From Cypionkella sp. (GTDB lineage Bacteria; Pseudomonadota; Alphaproteobacteria; Rhodobacterales; Rhodobacteraceae), in NCBI GenBank assembly GCA_025458525.1, contig JALOSF010000004.1:20289-84288 (forward strand): 64,000 nt of DNA, read 5' to 3'. Position 1 is the stretch's first letter. Each line of letters starts with the position of its first letter. A program made the translations under genes and the position numbers. The notes beneath the pieces are model-generated. The model saw nothing but the letters and a program-made list of their open reading frames with translations, was not told where the DNA came from and made no database searches. Positions 26,854 through 36,267 of this stretch are shown in pieces.

Positions 26854-28221
26854 TCAGGCAAAAAGCTCGGACAGGATTTCATCAAAGGCAAGGATCAGCC
26901 GGTCCACCTGCCGCGGTTTGGTGGCAGGGCTGACCAGCATCATGTTGTGGAACGGCGCGATCAGGCAGCCGCGGTTCAACAAGGCGGTGTGCAGCGCAGC
27001 CTCGACCTTTGGCTGATGCGCGGCGGCGGCCTCGGTCCCGTTGCGCAGGGGTCCGGGGGCGCAGATGAATTCGACCCGCGCACCGACCCGCACCACATGC
27101 CAGGGCGCAGCATGTGCCGCGATCACCCGGTCCAGACCCGCGGCCAACCGCGCGGCCCCTGCCTCCATATGGGCATAGGCGGCCTCGGTCATCACCTCGG
27201 AGAGGGTGGCAAGCAGACAGGCGAATTGCATCGGGTTGGCCGAAAGCGTGGTGCCCATGCCGGAGTGGCCCGGCGGGCGCGCGGCGTCATAGGCGTTGAA
27301 CCCTGCGGCGACCGCATCGGTCATGCCCCAGACCGCGGTCGGAAGCCCGCCCGCCACGCATTTGCCCACCACGAACATGTCGGGCGTCAGCCCATGCACC
27401 CGGGTGTAGCCCCCCAATCCGGTCGAAATCGTGTGGGTTTCGTCGATGATCAGCAGTGCGCCATACTGCCGGGTCAAGGCGCGAAGCCCGTCATGAAAGC
27501 CAGCCTCGGGCAGCACCATGCAGGAATTTGTCATGACCGGCTCTGTAAGCACCGCCGCCACATCGCCCTTGGCCAGCGCCGCCTCGACCCCGGCAAGGTC
27601 GTTGAATTCACACACCACCGCACCAAGGGACAGATCCTGCACCTGCCCCACAAGGCCCGCGCGGTTCACCGTCTTGCCGTGCGACAGTTCCACCATCGTG
27701 TCGTCCAGCGTGCCGTGATAGCAGCCGTTGAAAACCAGAACCTTCGGCCGCCCGGTGACGGCCCGCGCGACACGCAAGGCAAACCGATTTGCATCGGTCG
27801 CCGTGGTGGCAATCTGCCAGCGAAAGGCACCAAAGCGTTCGGTCAGCCAGGCACCCGCCTCCAGCGCGGCCTCGGTCGGCAGCATATAGGTCAGCCCACG
27901 CCGCGCCTGGGCGCGGATCGCGTCGGCCACCGGCTTCGGCGAATGGCCGAACATCGACCCGGTATCGCCAAGGCAAAAATCGTCGATGTCATAGCCATCG
28001 ATATCGGTAAGCCGCGCGCCCTTGGCCTTGGCGACCAAGGGCAGATGCGGCATCGGCCAATCGCGCATCCAGTGCATCGGCACATTGTTCAGAAAGGCCC
28101 CCGCCCCCTTGGCCATCGCCGCCGCAGATGCCGTCCGTGACGCCGCATAGCGCCGCGCCTCGCGCGTAGCAAAGGCAGTCAGACGGTCAGGGTCGATTCC
28201 GGCGATGAAGGTGTCAAGCAT
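26854..28221 (-). CDS. Class III (PLP-dependent) aminotransferase
   Basis: A 455-aa aminotransferase. FNGCYHGTLDD matches the substrate/PLP-phosphate region, LLIIDETHTISTG holds the PLP-binding Asp, and VVGKCVAGGLPTAVWGM the Schiff-base lysine. It resembles glutamate-1-semialdehyde aminomutase-like members, but the pairing with a glutamine-synthetase-like ligase makes amine catabolism more likely than tetrapyrrole synthesis. Upstream gene of the two-gene minus-strand unit; 144 bp separates it from pyrD. Confidence 0.85.
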   Translation of the reverse strand: MLDTFIAGIDPDRLTAFATREARRYAASRTASAAAMAKGAGAFLNNVPMHWMRDWPMPHLPLVAKAKGARLTDIDGYDIDDFCLGDTGSMFGHSPKPVADAIRAQARRGLTYMLPTEAALEAGAWLTERFGAFRWQIATTATDANRFALRVARAVTGRPKVLVFNGCYHGTLDDTMVELSHGKTVNRAGLVGQVQDLSLGAVVCEFNDLAGVEAALAKGDVAAVLTEPVMTNSCMVLPEAGFHDGLRALTRQYGALLIIDETHTISTGLGGYTRVHGLTPDMFVVGKCVAGGLPTAVWGMTDAVAAGFNAYDAARPPGHSGMGTTLSANPMQFACLLATLSEVMTEAAYAHMEAGAARLAAGLDRVIAAHAAPWHVVRVGARVEFICAPGPLRNGTEAAAAHQPKVEAALHTALLNRGCLIAPFHNMMLVSPATKPRQVDRLILAFDEILSELFA

Positions 28222-28365
28222 GGCAGGCCCTTGTGACGATAAGGCAGAGGCGAACGGCTTGCGGCAGTATCGTCTGAAATTTGATCAAATGGAAGGGCAA
28301 GTCGCAGGTATGCGCCGGGGCCTTTGCGCAGCCACTGCCCCTTGCCGAACCGGGCAATCGGCAGG

Positions 28366-29424
28366 TCAGAGCCAGTCGCCGCGCCCGGTGCCAACGGCAT
28401 CGGCGACCGATGCGAATCCGTCTCTGGCAAGGCAATCGTCCAGACCGCGCGCAATACGCGCCGCCAGCCCAAGGCCGTGATAGACCATCGCGGTGTAAAG
28501 CTGCACGGCCGAGGCCCCGGCACGGATCTTCGCATAGGCATCTTCTGCACTTGCAATGCCACCCACCCCGATCAGCGGGATGCGGCCTTGGGTCGCCTGG
28601 GACAGCTGTGCCAGCACCCGTGTGGACTTTTCGAACAATGGTGCCCCTGACAGTCCGCCCATTTCGTTGCGGGATGCACTTTTCAGACCTTCCCGCGACA
28701 GCGTGGTATTGGTCGCGATGATGCCCGACAGACCCGCGCCAACCGCGACTTCGGCAATCTCGGCGATGTCGTCGGGTGCAAGATCGGGCGCAATCTTGAG
28801 GAACACGGGAACCGGACGCGCCAGACCGTCGCGCACCTCCATCACGCGGGCCAAGAGGGCGGCAAGTGCCTCTGCCCCTTGCAGATCGCGCAGCTTTTCG
28901 GTGTTGGGGGAACTGACATTCACGGTGGCAAAATCCACATGCGGCCCGCAATGGGCAAGCACATGGGCAAAATCGGCCGAGCGATCGGGCGAGGTCTTGT
29001 TCGCCCCGAGGTTAAGCCCGATGGGCAAGCTGCGCGGGCGCGCCGCAAGGCGCGTGGCAATCGCCTGCATGCCCTCGTTGTTGAAGCCGAACCTGTTGAT
29101 CGCGGCGCGATCTTCGGCCAGCCGGAAAAGCCTTGGCTTTGGGTTGCCCGGTTGCGGCAGCGGCGTGGCTGCCCCGACCTCGACAAAGCCAAAGCCCGCC
29201 CGCGCCAAGGCGTCAAGCGCGGTCGCATTCTTGTCAAAGCCAGCGGCCAGCCCGACCGGGTTTTGCAGGTCCATCCCGGCAATCCGGGTGGCAAGGCGCG
29301 GCGAGGTCACTGGCCCGGACAGCGGCACCAGCCCAAGACGCAAGGCACGCAGCGAAAGGCCATGCGCCATTTCCGGGTCCATCCGGTGCAAAACGGCAAG
29401 GCCCAGCCGTTCGAACCCGCTCAC
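28366..29424 (-). CDS. pyrD: Dihydroorotate dehydrogenase (quinone), class 2
   Basis: A 352-aa membrane-associated FMN enzyme oxidising dihydroorotate to orotate with quinone, in pyrimidine synthesis. The N-terminal amphipathic extension ([20 protein letters not shown]), the core [16 protein letters not shown], the catalytic region NVSSPNT and [10 protein letters not shown] are present. Translation starts at a GTG overlapping the DUF952 stop (GTGA); an upstream extension in frame has no family match. Confidence 0.95.
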   Translation of the reverse strand: MSGFERLGLAVLHRMDPEMAHGLSLRALRLGLVPLSGPVTSPRLATRIAGMDLQNPVGLAAGFDKNATALDALARAGFGFVEVGAATPLPQPGNPKPRLFRLAEDRAAINRFGFNNEGMQAIATRLAARPRSLPIGLNLGANKTSPDRSADFAHVLAHCGPHVDFATVNVSSPNTEKLRDLQGAEALAALLARVMEVRDGLARPVPVFLKIAPDLAPDDIAEIAEVAVGAGLSGIIATNTTLSREGLKSASRNEMGGLSGAPLFEKSTRVLAQLSQATQGRIPLIGVGGIASAEDAYAKIRAGASAVQLYTAMVYHGLGLAARIARGLDDCLARDGFASVADAVGTGRGDWL

Positions 29425-29759
29425 CAGACACCTTCGGGAAAGATATGGCCCGTCGCGCCCAGCGGCAGGGACTTGTCCCAGATCACATCGGACAGACGCA
29501 GCCGACGATAAAGATGCGGGAACAACGCGCCGCCCCGCGACGGCTCCCATTTCAGCTCGGGGCCCAGCGCATCCGATTGAAAGGCCACCAGCACCAGATC
29601 GCTTTCGGTGCCAAAATGCCGCTCTGCGGTTTCGGCGACCTGTGCCGCGGTCGAGAAATGGATGAACCCATCGGCGATGTCCACCGGGGCCCCGGCGGTT
29701 TCCCCGGCGGCACGAAACGCATCCCATTCGGGGCGGCGAAAGATCTTGTAAATCAGCAT
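29421..29759 (-). CDS. DUF952 family protein
   Basis: A 112-aa small cytoplasmic protein beginning [16 protein letters not shown], with [20 protein letters not shown] in the middle, the hallmark of DUF952. The fold is related to ADP-ribosyltransferase-like structures, but function is unknown. It overlaps pyrD by four bases and is therefore co-translated with it. Confidence 0.9.
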   Translation of the reverse strand: MLIYKIFRRPEWDAFRAAGETAGAPVDIADGFIHFSTAAQVAETAERHFGTESDLVLVAFQSDALGPELKWEPSRGGALFPHLYRRLRLSDVIWDKSLPLGATGHIFPEGVW

Positions 29760-29910
29760 GGCCTTCCATGCACATTGCCGCGGCTTTGGTCAATGGGCGG
29801 CTATGTCATTGTGCTGTCGCACGGCTGACGCAGGGTCAGCCGCAGTCGGATTTGACATGCGGGCAACGTCGGGCCACGCTGACCTCATCAATCAATACGG
29901 GAGTCGACAG

Positions 29911-31512
29911 ATGAAATACTACCTGCTGGGAACTGCCGCCGTTCTGGCCCTGACAGCGGGGGCGGCCCGGGCGGATTACACGCTGCATGTCCTGCACATC
30001 AATGATTTCCACAGCCGGATCGAACCGATTGGCGCGTCCGGCTCTACCTGTTCGGCCGAGGACGCGGCGGAAAACAAGTGTTTTGGCGGCATCGCCCGCT
30101 TGTCGGCCAAGGTGAACGCGCTGCGCGACAGCCTGCGCGCGGCGGGGGAAAATGTGATCGTGGTCGATGCGGGCGACCAGTTTCAGGGCAGCCTGATGTT
30201 CACCACCTATCGCGGCGCCGCCGAGGCCGAGTTCATGGAGGCGCTGAAGCCCGACGCCATGGCCCTTGGCAATCATGAATTCGACGATGGTCCCGAGGGG
30301 CTTGGCGCCTTTCTCGACAAGGTGACGTTCCCGGTGATTTCCGGCAATCTGGATGTCAGCCAGTCCAATGTGCTGGCCGGACGGGTGCAGAATCACGTGG
30401 TGCTGGAGGTCGGAGGCGAGAAAATCGGGATCATCTCGGCACTGGCGACCGATACGCCCGAAACCTCCAGCCCCGGCAACAGTGTGATCTTTCAAGACGA
30501 TATCGACAGCCTGAAGGCCGATGTGGCAACGCTGGAGGCCGAGGGGGTGACAAAGATCATCGCCGTCACCCATGTCGGCTACAAGCGCGATCAGGAAATC
30601 GCAGCGGCGGTGCCGGGGATCGATGCGGTGGTTGGCGGGCACAGCCATACCTATCTGTCCGCCACCGACCCCGAGCGGGCAGGCCCTTATCCCACCTGGG
30701 TCAGCCAGGAATCGGGTGCGCTGATCCCCGTGGTTCAGGCCGGCGCCTATTCGAAATACCTTGGTCATCTGGAACTGACCTTCGACGACAGCGGCGCGCT
30801 GATCTATGCCGGCGGCAACACGATCCTGCTCGATGCGACTGTTGCCCCCGATGCCGCGATCGAGGCACGGGTCAAGGAACTTGCCGGCCCGATCGAGGAG
30901 TTGAAGGCGCGGGTCATTGGCGAAACCGCGGCCGAGATCGATGGCAGCCGCGAAACATGCCGTCAGCAGGAATGCCAGATGGGCAACCTTGTGACCGATG
31001 CGATGTTGGACCGGGTCAAGGATCAGGGCGTCACGATTGCCATCACCAACGGGGGCGGCCTGCGGTCTTCGATCGATGCCGGTCCGGTGACGATGGGCGA
31101 GGTGCTGGGCGTTCTGCCATTCCAGAACACGCTTTCGACCTTTACCGTGACCGGGGCCGATCTGGTTGCCGCCCTGGAAAACGGGGTCAGCACGCTCGAA
31201 GATGGCGGCGGGCGTTTTGCTCAGGTGTCGGGCATGAAATACACCTTCGATCCGGCGCAACCCGCTGGCAGCCGGGTCTCCGAGGTGATGGTGCTGGTGG
31301 GCGGCGACGCCTGGGCGCCGATCGATCCGGCCGCCGACTACAACGTGGTGTCGAACAACTATGTTCGCGGCGGTGGCGACGGCTATCGGATGTTCGTGGA
31401 TGCCCGCAATGCCTATGATTTCGGGCCGGACCTTGCGGATGTCACGGCAGAGTATCTGGCAAAGACGCAGCCCTACACGCCCTTTGTCGATGGCCGCATC
31501 ACCCGCAAGTGA
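29911..31512 (+). CDS. Secreted bifunctional metallophosphatase/5'-nucleotidase
   Basis: A 533-aa UshA-like enzyme. Signal peptide residues 1-22 end at ARA. The metallophosphatase domain shows HINDFHSRIEP, DAGDQFQGS, ALGNHEFDDG, HVGYKRD and GGHSHTY; the C-terminal substrate domain follows from about residue 340, with ITNGGGLRSSID. Two Cys pairs (CSAEDAAENKC, CRQQEC) suit an oxidising periplasm. It releases phosphate from nucleotides for scavenging. Start chosen at the signal peptide; the frame is open further upstream. Confidence 0.93.
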   Translation: MKYYLLGTAAVLALTAGAARADYTLHVLHINDFHSRIEPIGASGSTCSAEDAAENKCFGGIARLSAKVNALRDSLRAAGENVIVVDAGDQFQGSLMFTTYRGAAEAEFMEALKPDAMALGNHEFDDGPEGLGAFLDKVTFPVISGNLDVSQSNVLAGRVQNHVVLEVGGEKIGIISALATDTPETSSPGNSVIFQDDIDSLKADVATLEAEGVTKIIAVTHVGYKRDQEIAAAVPGIDAVVGGHSHTYLSATDPERAGPYPTWVSQESGALIPVVQAGAYSKYLGHLELTFDDSGALIYAGGNTILLDATVAPDAAIEARVKELAGPIEELKARVIGETAAEIDGSRETCRQQECQMGNLVTDAMLDRVKDQGVTIAITNGGGLRSSIDAGPVTMGEVLGVLPFQNTLSTFTVTGADLVAALENGVSTLEDGGGRFAQVSGMKYTFDPAQPAGSRVSEVMVLVGGDAWAPIDPAADYNVVSNNYVRGGGDGYRMFVDARNAYDFGPDLADVTAEYLAKTQPYTPFVDGRITRK

Positions 31513-31532
31513 CCGAGGGTTTGCGGGGCCCG

Positions 31533-31558
31533 GGGGCGCTGTCCGCAGCGCCCCTTTT
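31533..31558 (+). terminator. Intrinsic terminator of the 5'-nucleotidase gene
   Basis: A 9-bp GC-rich stem (ggggcgctg / cagcgcccc) with loop tccg and then tttt, 21 bases after the stop codon. Confidence 0.85.
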
Positions 31559-31726
31559 CCACCACAGTCCAGAAAACTCCTGTCGCGCAAACCAACGCCT
31601 GCCTTGTGCAATGCGACAGAAAGGCGCATAGACTATCGCACGGGTGACCGGGCCCCTCTGGCAGGATTTGCGGCGATCCTGCGATGTCGGCACCTGATCC
31701 GACACATGCCGCCCGGTCACTGATCC

Positions 31727-32800
31727 ATGTCATCTTCAGATGCACTACAGCGTTCGACGCTGTCCTATTTCACTTGGGCCTTCATCGTCACCGCCATCGG
31801 CCTTGCGCTGGGGCTTTGGCTTGGCTTTTCGTCGGAACATACCTTTGCCGGCGCGATGAAGGTGTTTTTCATCGTCAGCGTCCTTGCGGTGCTGGAAATC
31901 AGCCTGTCTTTTGACAATGCCATCGTGAATGCCAACAAACTCAAGGACATGACGCCGGTCTGGCAGCAACGCTTCCTGACATGGGGCATCCTGATCGCGG
32001 TCTTTGGCATGCGGATCGTCTTTCCGCTGCTGATCGTTGTGATCGCGGCCAACGTCGGCCCCTGGTCGGCCCTGGTGATGGCCGCAAGCCAGCCCGAGGA
32101 ATACAGCCGCATCATGATGGAAGCGCATCTTCCCATCGCGGCCTTTGGTGGCACCTTCCTGATGATGGTGGCGCTGTCGTTCTTTTTTGACCACGAGAAA
32201 GACGTGCACTGGGTCCGCTGGCTGGAAGAAAAGGTATCGGCCTATTCTTCGGTCAAGGGAACCGAGATCGCCTTTGTTCTGGCCGTCATGCTGGTGTTTT
32301 CCGAAGTGATCGAGGCGCAAAAGGGCGCAGCCTATGCCACGACCTTCTTTCACGCAGCGATCTGGGGCCTGCTGACCTTCTTGCTGGTCGAGGTGCTGGG
32401 CGGCATCCTCGACCGCAGCCAGCAGACCCTTGCAGGCGCGGCACAAGGCGGGCTTGGCGCGTTCCTTTATCTCGAGGTGCTGGACGCCAGCTTCAGCTTT
32501 GATGGCGTGATCGGCGCATTCGCCCTGTCGTCGAACCTGTTCATCATCGCCATCGGCCTCGGCATCGGTGCCATGTATGTGCGTTCGATGACCATCATGC
32601 TGGTCGAACGGGGCACGCTGGCGCAATACCGCTATCTGGAACATGGCGCGTTCTACGCGATCCTGATCCTGTCGGTCATCATGTATGTCCAGACGCTGAC
32701 CCATATCCCCGAGGTCATCACGGGTCTGGGCGGTGCGGCACTGATCGGTGTTTCCTTGTGGTCATCGATCCGCTGGAACAAGGCAAATCCGGCAGAGTGA
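31727..32800 (+). CDS. DUF475 / TerC-like integral membrane protein
   Basis: A 357-aa protein with about nine hydrophobic helices. SFDNAIVNANKL and LDASFSFDGVIGAF are the paired acidic motifs of the TerC/DUF475 group, proposed to handle metal ions or membrane-associated stress responses. It is monocistronic, flanked by the nucleotidase terminator (214-bp gap upstream) and tRNA-Gly, which lies on the opposite strand four bases away. Transported species unknown. Confidence 0.9.
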   Translation: MSSSDALQRSTLSYFTWAFIVTAIGLALGLWLGFSSEHTFAGAMKVFFIVSVLAVLEISLSFDNAIVNANKLKDMTPVWQQRFLTWGILIAVFGMRIVFPLLIVVIAANVGPWSALVMAASQPEEYSRIMMEAHLPIAAFGGTFLMMVALSFFFDHEKDVHWVRWLEEKVSAYSSVKGTEIAFVLAVMLVFSEVIEAQKGAAYATTFFHAAIWGLLTFLLVEVLGGILDRSQQTLAGAAQGGLGAFLYLEVLDASFSFDGVIGAFALSSNLFIIAIGLGIGAMYVRSMTIMLVERGTLAQYRYLEHGAFYAILILSVIMYVQTLTHIPEVITGLGGAALIGVSLWSSIRWNKANPAE

Positions 32801-32801
32801 C

Positions 32802-32875
32802 TGGAGCGGGCGGCGGGAATCGAACCCGCGTCATTAGCTTGGAAGGCTAAGGTCTTACCATTACACAACGCCCGC
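32802..32875 (-). tRNA. tRNA-Gly (anticodon UCC)
   Basis: Read on the minus strand the cloverleaf has a 7-bp acceptor stem GCGGGCG/CGCCCGC, D-arm with AATGGTA, anticodon stem TTAGC/GCTAA around loop CTTCCAA (UCC), T-loop TTCGATT and an encoded CCA end. It reads GGA and GGG glycine codons. Confidence 0.97.
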
Positions 32876-32974
32876 GCTTGCCCGTTCAGATAGTGGATGA
32901 CGCGGGCAGGGTCAACCGGGCAGATCGGGCAGGTGCGCCGGTTTTCGGCCCTGCCCGGTCTGCGCCCTGCCCGT

Positions 32975-33580
32975 TCAGGGCCGGATCAACCCGCAATCGC
33001 GCGCGATCATCGCGGCATGCGTGCGGTTGCGAGCGTTGAGCTTGCGGGCAAGCGTCTTGACATGCAGCTTGACCGTGACCTCTTGCACCGCAAGATCCCG
33101 GGCGATCTCCTTGTTGGATTTGCCGTCACAAATACCCTTGAGCACCTCGCGCTCGCGCCGCGTCAGATCCTCCAGCGCCCCCGCAAGCGGCGCCGAGGGT
33201 TCCAGCATGGAAATCGGGGCAAAGACCTCGCCGCTGGCCATGCGTCTGATCGCGGCGATCAGCGCCTTCATGCCAAGGGTCTTGGGGATGAACCCCACCG
33301 CACCGCGGGCAAGCGCCGCCTCGGCCAGATCACGCCGCGTGGTCCCCGAGATCAGCGCAATCGGCACCTGCGGCGCGACCGCGCGGGCCTGGTCCAGCCC
33401 GTCAAGACCATTCATCCCCGGCATCTGATAGTCCAGCACGGCAAGGTCATAGGGCAGCTGCGCAAGGCGCTCCAAGGCTTCGGACAAGTCCGACACGCAT
33501 TGGACAGTGACCGTCCCGTCTGCGCTCAGCATCCCGGACACCGCTTCGCAGAACAGATCATGGTCGTCGGCAAGCAACAT
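32975..33580 (-). CDS. NarL/FixJ-family response regulator
   Basis: A 201-aa regulator. The receiver domain starts LLADDHDLF (paired acids) with the phosphoacceptor in LAVLDYQMPGMNG (about Asp51) and a conserved Lys in GFIPKT. The output helix-turn-helix is LTRREREVLKGICDGKSNKEIARDL (about 135-160). Start is uncertain: ATG at 33580, a TTG two codons before, or ATG at 33634. It is divergent from the hybrid kinase 125 bp away, its likely signalling partner. Confidence 0.9.
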   Translation of the reverse strand: MLLADDHDLFCEAVSGMLSADGTVTVQCVSDLSEALERLAQLPYDLAVLDYQMPGMNGLDGLDQARAVAPQVPIALISGTTRRDLAEAALARGAVGFIPKTLGMKALIAAIRRMASGEVFAPISMLEPSAPLAGALEDLTRREREVLKGICDGKSNKEIARDLAVQEVTVKLHVKTLARKLNARNRTHAAMIARDCGLIRP

Positions 33581-33705
33581 ACGCAAGATTGGGACACCAT
33601 TCCAAAGGGGTCTTTCGTGCCTCAGCCTTGCCATGCGGCGAATTCGCGTGAAACTGGGCTGCGATACACCCCTGTCTTTACCCCGCCCGCACAGCCAAGG
33701 CCACC

Positions 33706-36267
33706 ATGAAACCTTCCCTGCCCCTTTCGCGCACGGCGCAGATGCCCTCGTCGCGCATTCTTGCCGTCATCGGGCTGGTGCTGGGGCTGCTGGTGGCCAT
33801 CGGCTGGCTGGCCTTGGATGTGCGCGGGCGGATGGCCGCGCTGGAACGCGCCAGCAAGGACACCGGCCAATGGGTCATGATGCAGACCGAGGTCGAGGTG
33901 ATGCGGCTGCGTCTGGAACTGGCGCGGGCGCAGCTGGGCGAGGCCGATCTTGATGTCGTGCGCCGGTGGTTCAATGTGTTCTACAGCCGCCTGCGCGTCT
34001 TGCGGCAAAGCCCGATCTACGCCGATTTCATCCAGCAGCCCGACAACATCGCGCGGCTGGACGTGATGCAGGCCTATGCCGACCGATGGGTCGGGGTCAT
34101 CGACGGTGCGGCGCCCGACTTGCTGCGCTCGCTGCCAGAAATGGAGCGGCAAAGCGCATCGGTGCAAGCCGAGGCCCGGGCCCTGTCTCTTGACTCGCTT
34201 GCGAATTTCTCGGCCAGCAGCGACAGGACGCGCAACGGGGTTTCCGACACGCTCTTGCGCCTGGCGCTGACCACCGGGGCGATGGTGCTTTTGCTGGGCG
34301 TGTTCGCGGCCGTGGTCACGCGGCTGTTTCGCATGACGCAGGCCCAGGCGCATGAAAACCAGATCACGGGCGCGCGGTTGCAGATGATCATCGCCACATC
34401 GCCAGATGCGATCGTCGTCACCAACCGGGGCGGCTGGGTCGTGGAATTCAATCCGGCCGCCGAGGCGATGTTCGGGCTGTCGCGCGCGGCGGTGATGGGC
34501 CGAAGGATCGTCCCGATGATCTTTTCCGCCAAGGACCAGGCCCAGTATCAGGCGCGGCTGAACAGCCTTGTGGCCGAGGCGGTCAAGGTCGGACCGCAAC
34601 GGTTTGAAATGACAGGGCTGCGGGCGGATGGCAGTGCCTTCCCGCTTGAAATCTCGCTGGCGGTGCGGGATTTCAACCGCGGCGCGCTGGTTGTCGGCTT
34701 CTTGCGCGATGTCTCGCAGCGCCATGCCGACCGGCTGGCCTTGGAACAGGCCCTGACCCGTGCCAAGGCCGGCGAAAAGGCAAAGGCCGACTTTCTGACC
34801 GTGATGAGCCACGAGATGCGCACCCCGCTTAACGGCTTGATCGGGTCGATGGACCTGATGCACGACACCGCCCTCAGCCCCGAGCAACAAGAGCTTTTGC
34901 GCGTGATGGAGGTGTCGGGCGATATCTTGCTGGGCCATGTCGATTCGGTGCTTGATATCTCGCGCTCCGAGGCCGGGCAGATCCGCCTGCGCGATGTGGA
35001 TTTCGATCTGGACCGTCTGATCGAGGATTGCGTCGCCAATCAGGCAAGTCTCGCGCGCAGCGGCGGCAATGTGATCCGCATGGCCCCGTTGACCGGCGCC
35101 TTGGGCCGCGTGCGCGGCGATCCGGGACGGGTGCAACAGATCCTGCTCAACCTGATCGGAAACGCGGTGAAATTCACGCGCGACGGGACGATCACAGTCG
35201 AAACCGAACGCCAGCCGCAGCGATCGGGGCACGACGCGCCGCAGATCATCGAATTTCGGGTGATCGACACCGGGATCGGGATTGCCGAAGCCGACATGCC
35301 CCGCGTCTTTGACGATTTCGCCATGCTTGATTCGAGTTTCACCCGCCCGGCCGATGGCACCGGGCTTGGGCTTGGCATCGCGCGACGGCTGGTTCAGGCC
35401 ATGGGTGGCACGATCGGGGTGGAAAGCGAGTTGGGCGAGGGAAGCGTTTTCTGGCTGCGCCTGCCGTTCCGGGCCGCCGAGCAGGCCGCGCGCACGCAAG
35501 GCCCCATCGATCCCCCCGAGCCAAGGCCGCCGCAGCCGACACCGCCCCTTGATATTCTGGTGATCGAGGACAATGAGATCAATCGCTCCTTGCTCAAGCG
35601 CTACCTCGTGCAGGACAATCACCGCGTGACCGAGGCAGAAGATGGCCTGCAAGGGGTTGAGATCGCTTCAAGAATTCGGTTTGACGTGATCATTACCGAC
35701 ATTTCCATGCCCCGGCTCGACGGGGTCGAGGCGGCGCGGCGGATCAGGGCGGGCGGCGCATCGGCGAAGGCGCGGATCATTGCCTTGACCGCACATGCCC
35801 TGCCTGCGGAACAGGACAATGCGCGCGCCGCCGGGATGGACCTGTGTCTGATAAAGCCGGTGACACGCTCCACCTTGCGCGCCCAACTGACGGCCAGCCT
35901 TCCCCCCCCGGACGCGCAACCGCCCGACCCGACGGCGCTTGATGATATGGTGCAGACGCTCGGGCGGCCTGCGGTGCAAAGACTGGTGCAGCGCTTTCTC
36001 CACGAAGGGCGCGATGCCCTGCCCCGATTGCTGTCGGCAACGCTGCCCGCGCCCGAGGCTGCTGCACTGGCCCATCATGTCGCGGGAAGCTGCGCAACCT
36101 TTGGCGCGACCCAGATGCAAGAAACCCTTGCCGGTCTGGAACATGCGCTGGCCCATGATGATGACAGCGCGGCCCGACACCTGCGCCAGATGCTGCCCCT
36201 GCAATGGGCGGCGACGGAACGAATGCTGGCCGACCTGATGGCGCCAGAGCCGGTCAACCCGCGCTGA
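33706..36267 (+). CDS. Hybrid sensor histidine kinase (PAS–HisKA–HATPase–REC–HPt)
   Basis: An 853-aa membrane kinase. Transmembrane helices at about 18-38 and 183-205 bracket a ~145-residue helical periplasmic domain with no familiar ligand motif. A PAS domain covers ~225-345; the phosphorylated His369 lies in MSHEMRTPLN; the ATPase has N, G1 (DTGIGIA) and G2 (GLGLGIA) boxes; the receiver Asp665 is in IITDISMPRLDG; the HPt His790 is in LAHHVAGSC. This four-step relay most likely feeds the divergent NarL-type regulator. Signal unknown. Confidence 0.95.
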   Translation: MKPSLPLSRTAQMPSSRILAVIGLVLGLLVAIGWLALDVRGRMAALERASKDTGQWVMMQTEVEVMRLRLELARAQLGEADLDVVRRWFNVFYSRLRVLRQSPIYADFIQQPDNIARLDVMQAYADRWVGVIDGAAPDLLRSLPEMERQSASVQAEARALSLDSLANFSASSDRTRNGVSDTLLRLALTTGAMVLLLGVFAAVVTRLFRMTQAQAHENQITGARLQMIIATSPDAIVVTNRGGWVVEFNPAAEAMFGLSRAAVMGRRIVPMIFSAKDQAQYQARLNSLVAEAVKVGPQRFEMTGLRADGSAFPLEISLAVRDFNRGALVVGFLRDVSQRHADRLALEQALTRAKAGEKAKADFLTVMSHEMRTPLNGLIGSMDLMHDTALSPEQQELLRVMEVSGDILLGHVDSVLDISRSEAGQIRLRDVDFDLDRLIEDCVANQASLARSGGNVIRMAPLTGALGRVRGDPGRVQQILLNLIGNAVKFTRDGTITVETERQPQRSGHDAPQIIEFRVIDTGIGIAEADMPRVFDDFAMLDSSFTRPADGTGLGLGIARRLVQAMGGTIGVESELGEGSVFWLRLPFRAAEQAARTQGPIDPPEPRPPQPTPPLDILVIEDNEINRSLLKRYLVQDNHRVTEAEDGLQGVEIASRIRFDVIITDISMPRLDGVEAARRIRAGGASAKARIIALTAHALPAEQDNARAAGMDLCLIKPVTRSTLRAQLTASLPPPDAQPPDPTALDDMVQTLGRPAVQRLVQRFLHEGRDALPRLLSATLPAPEAAALAHHVAGSCATFGATQMQETLAGLEHALAHDDDSAARHLRQMLPLQWAATERMLADLMAPEPVNPR

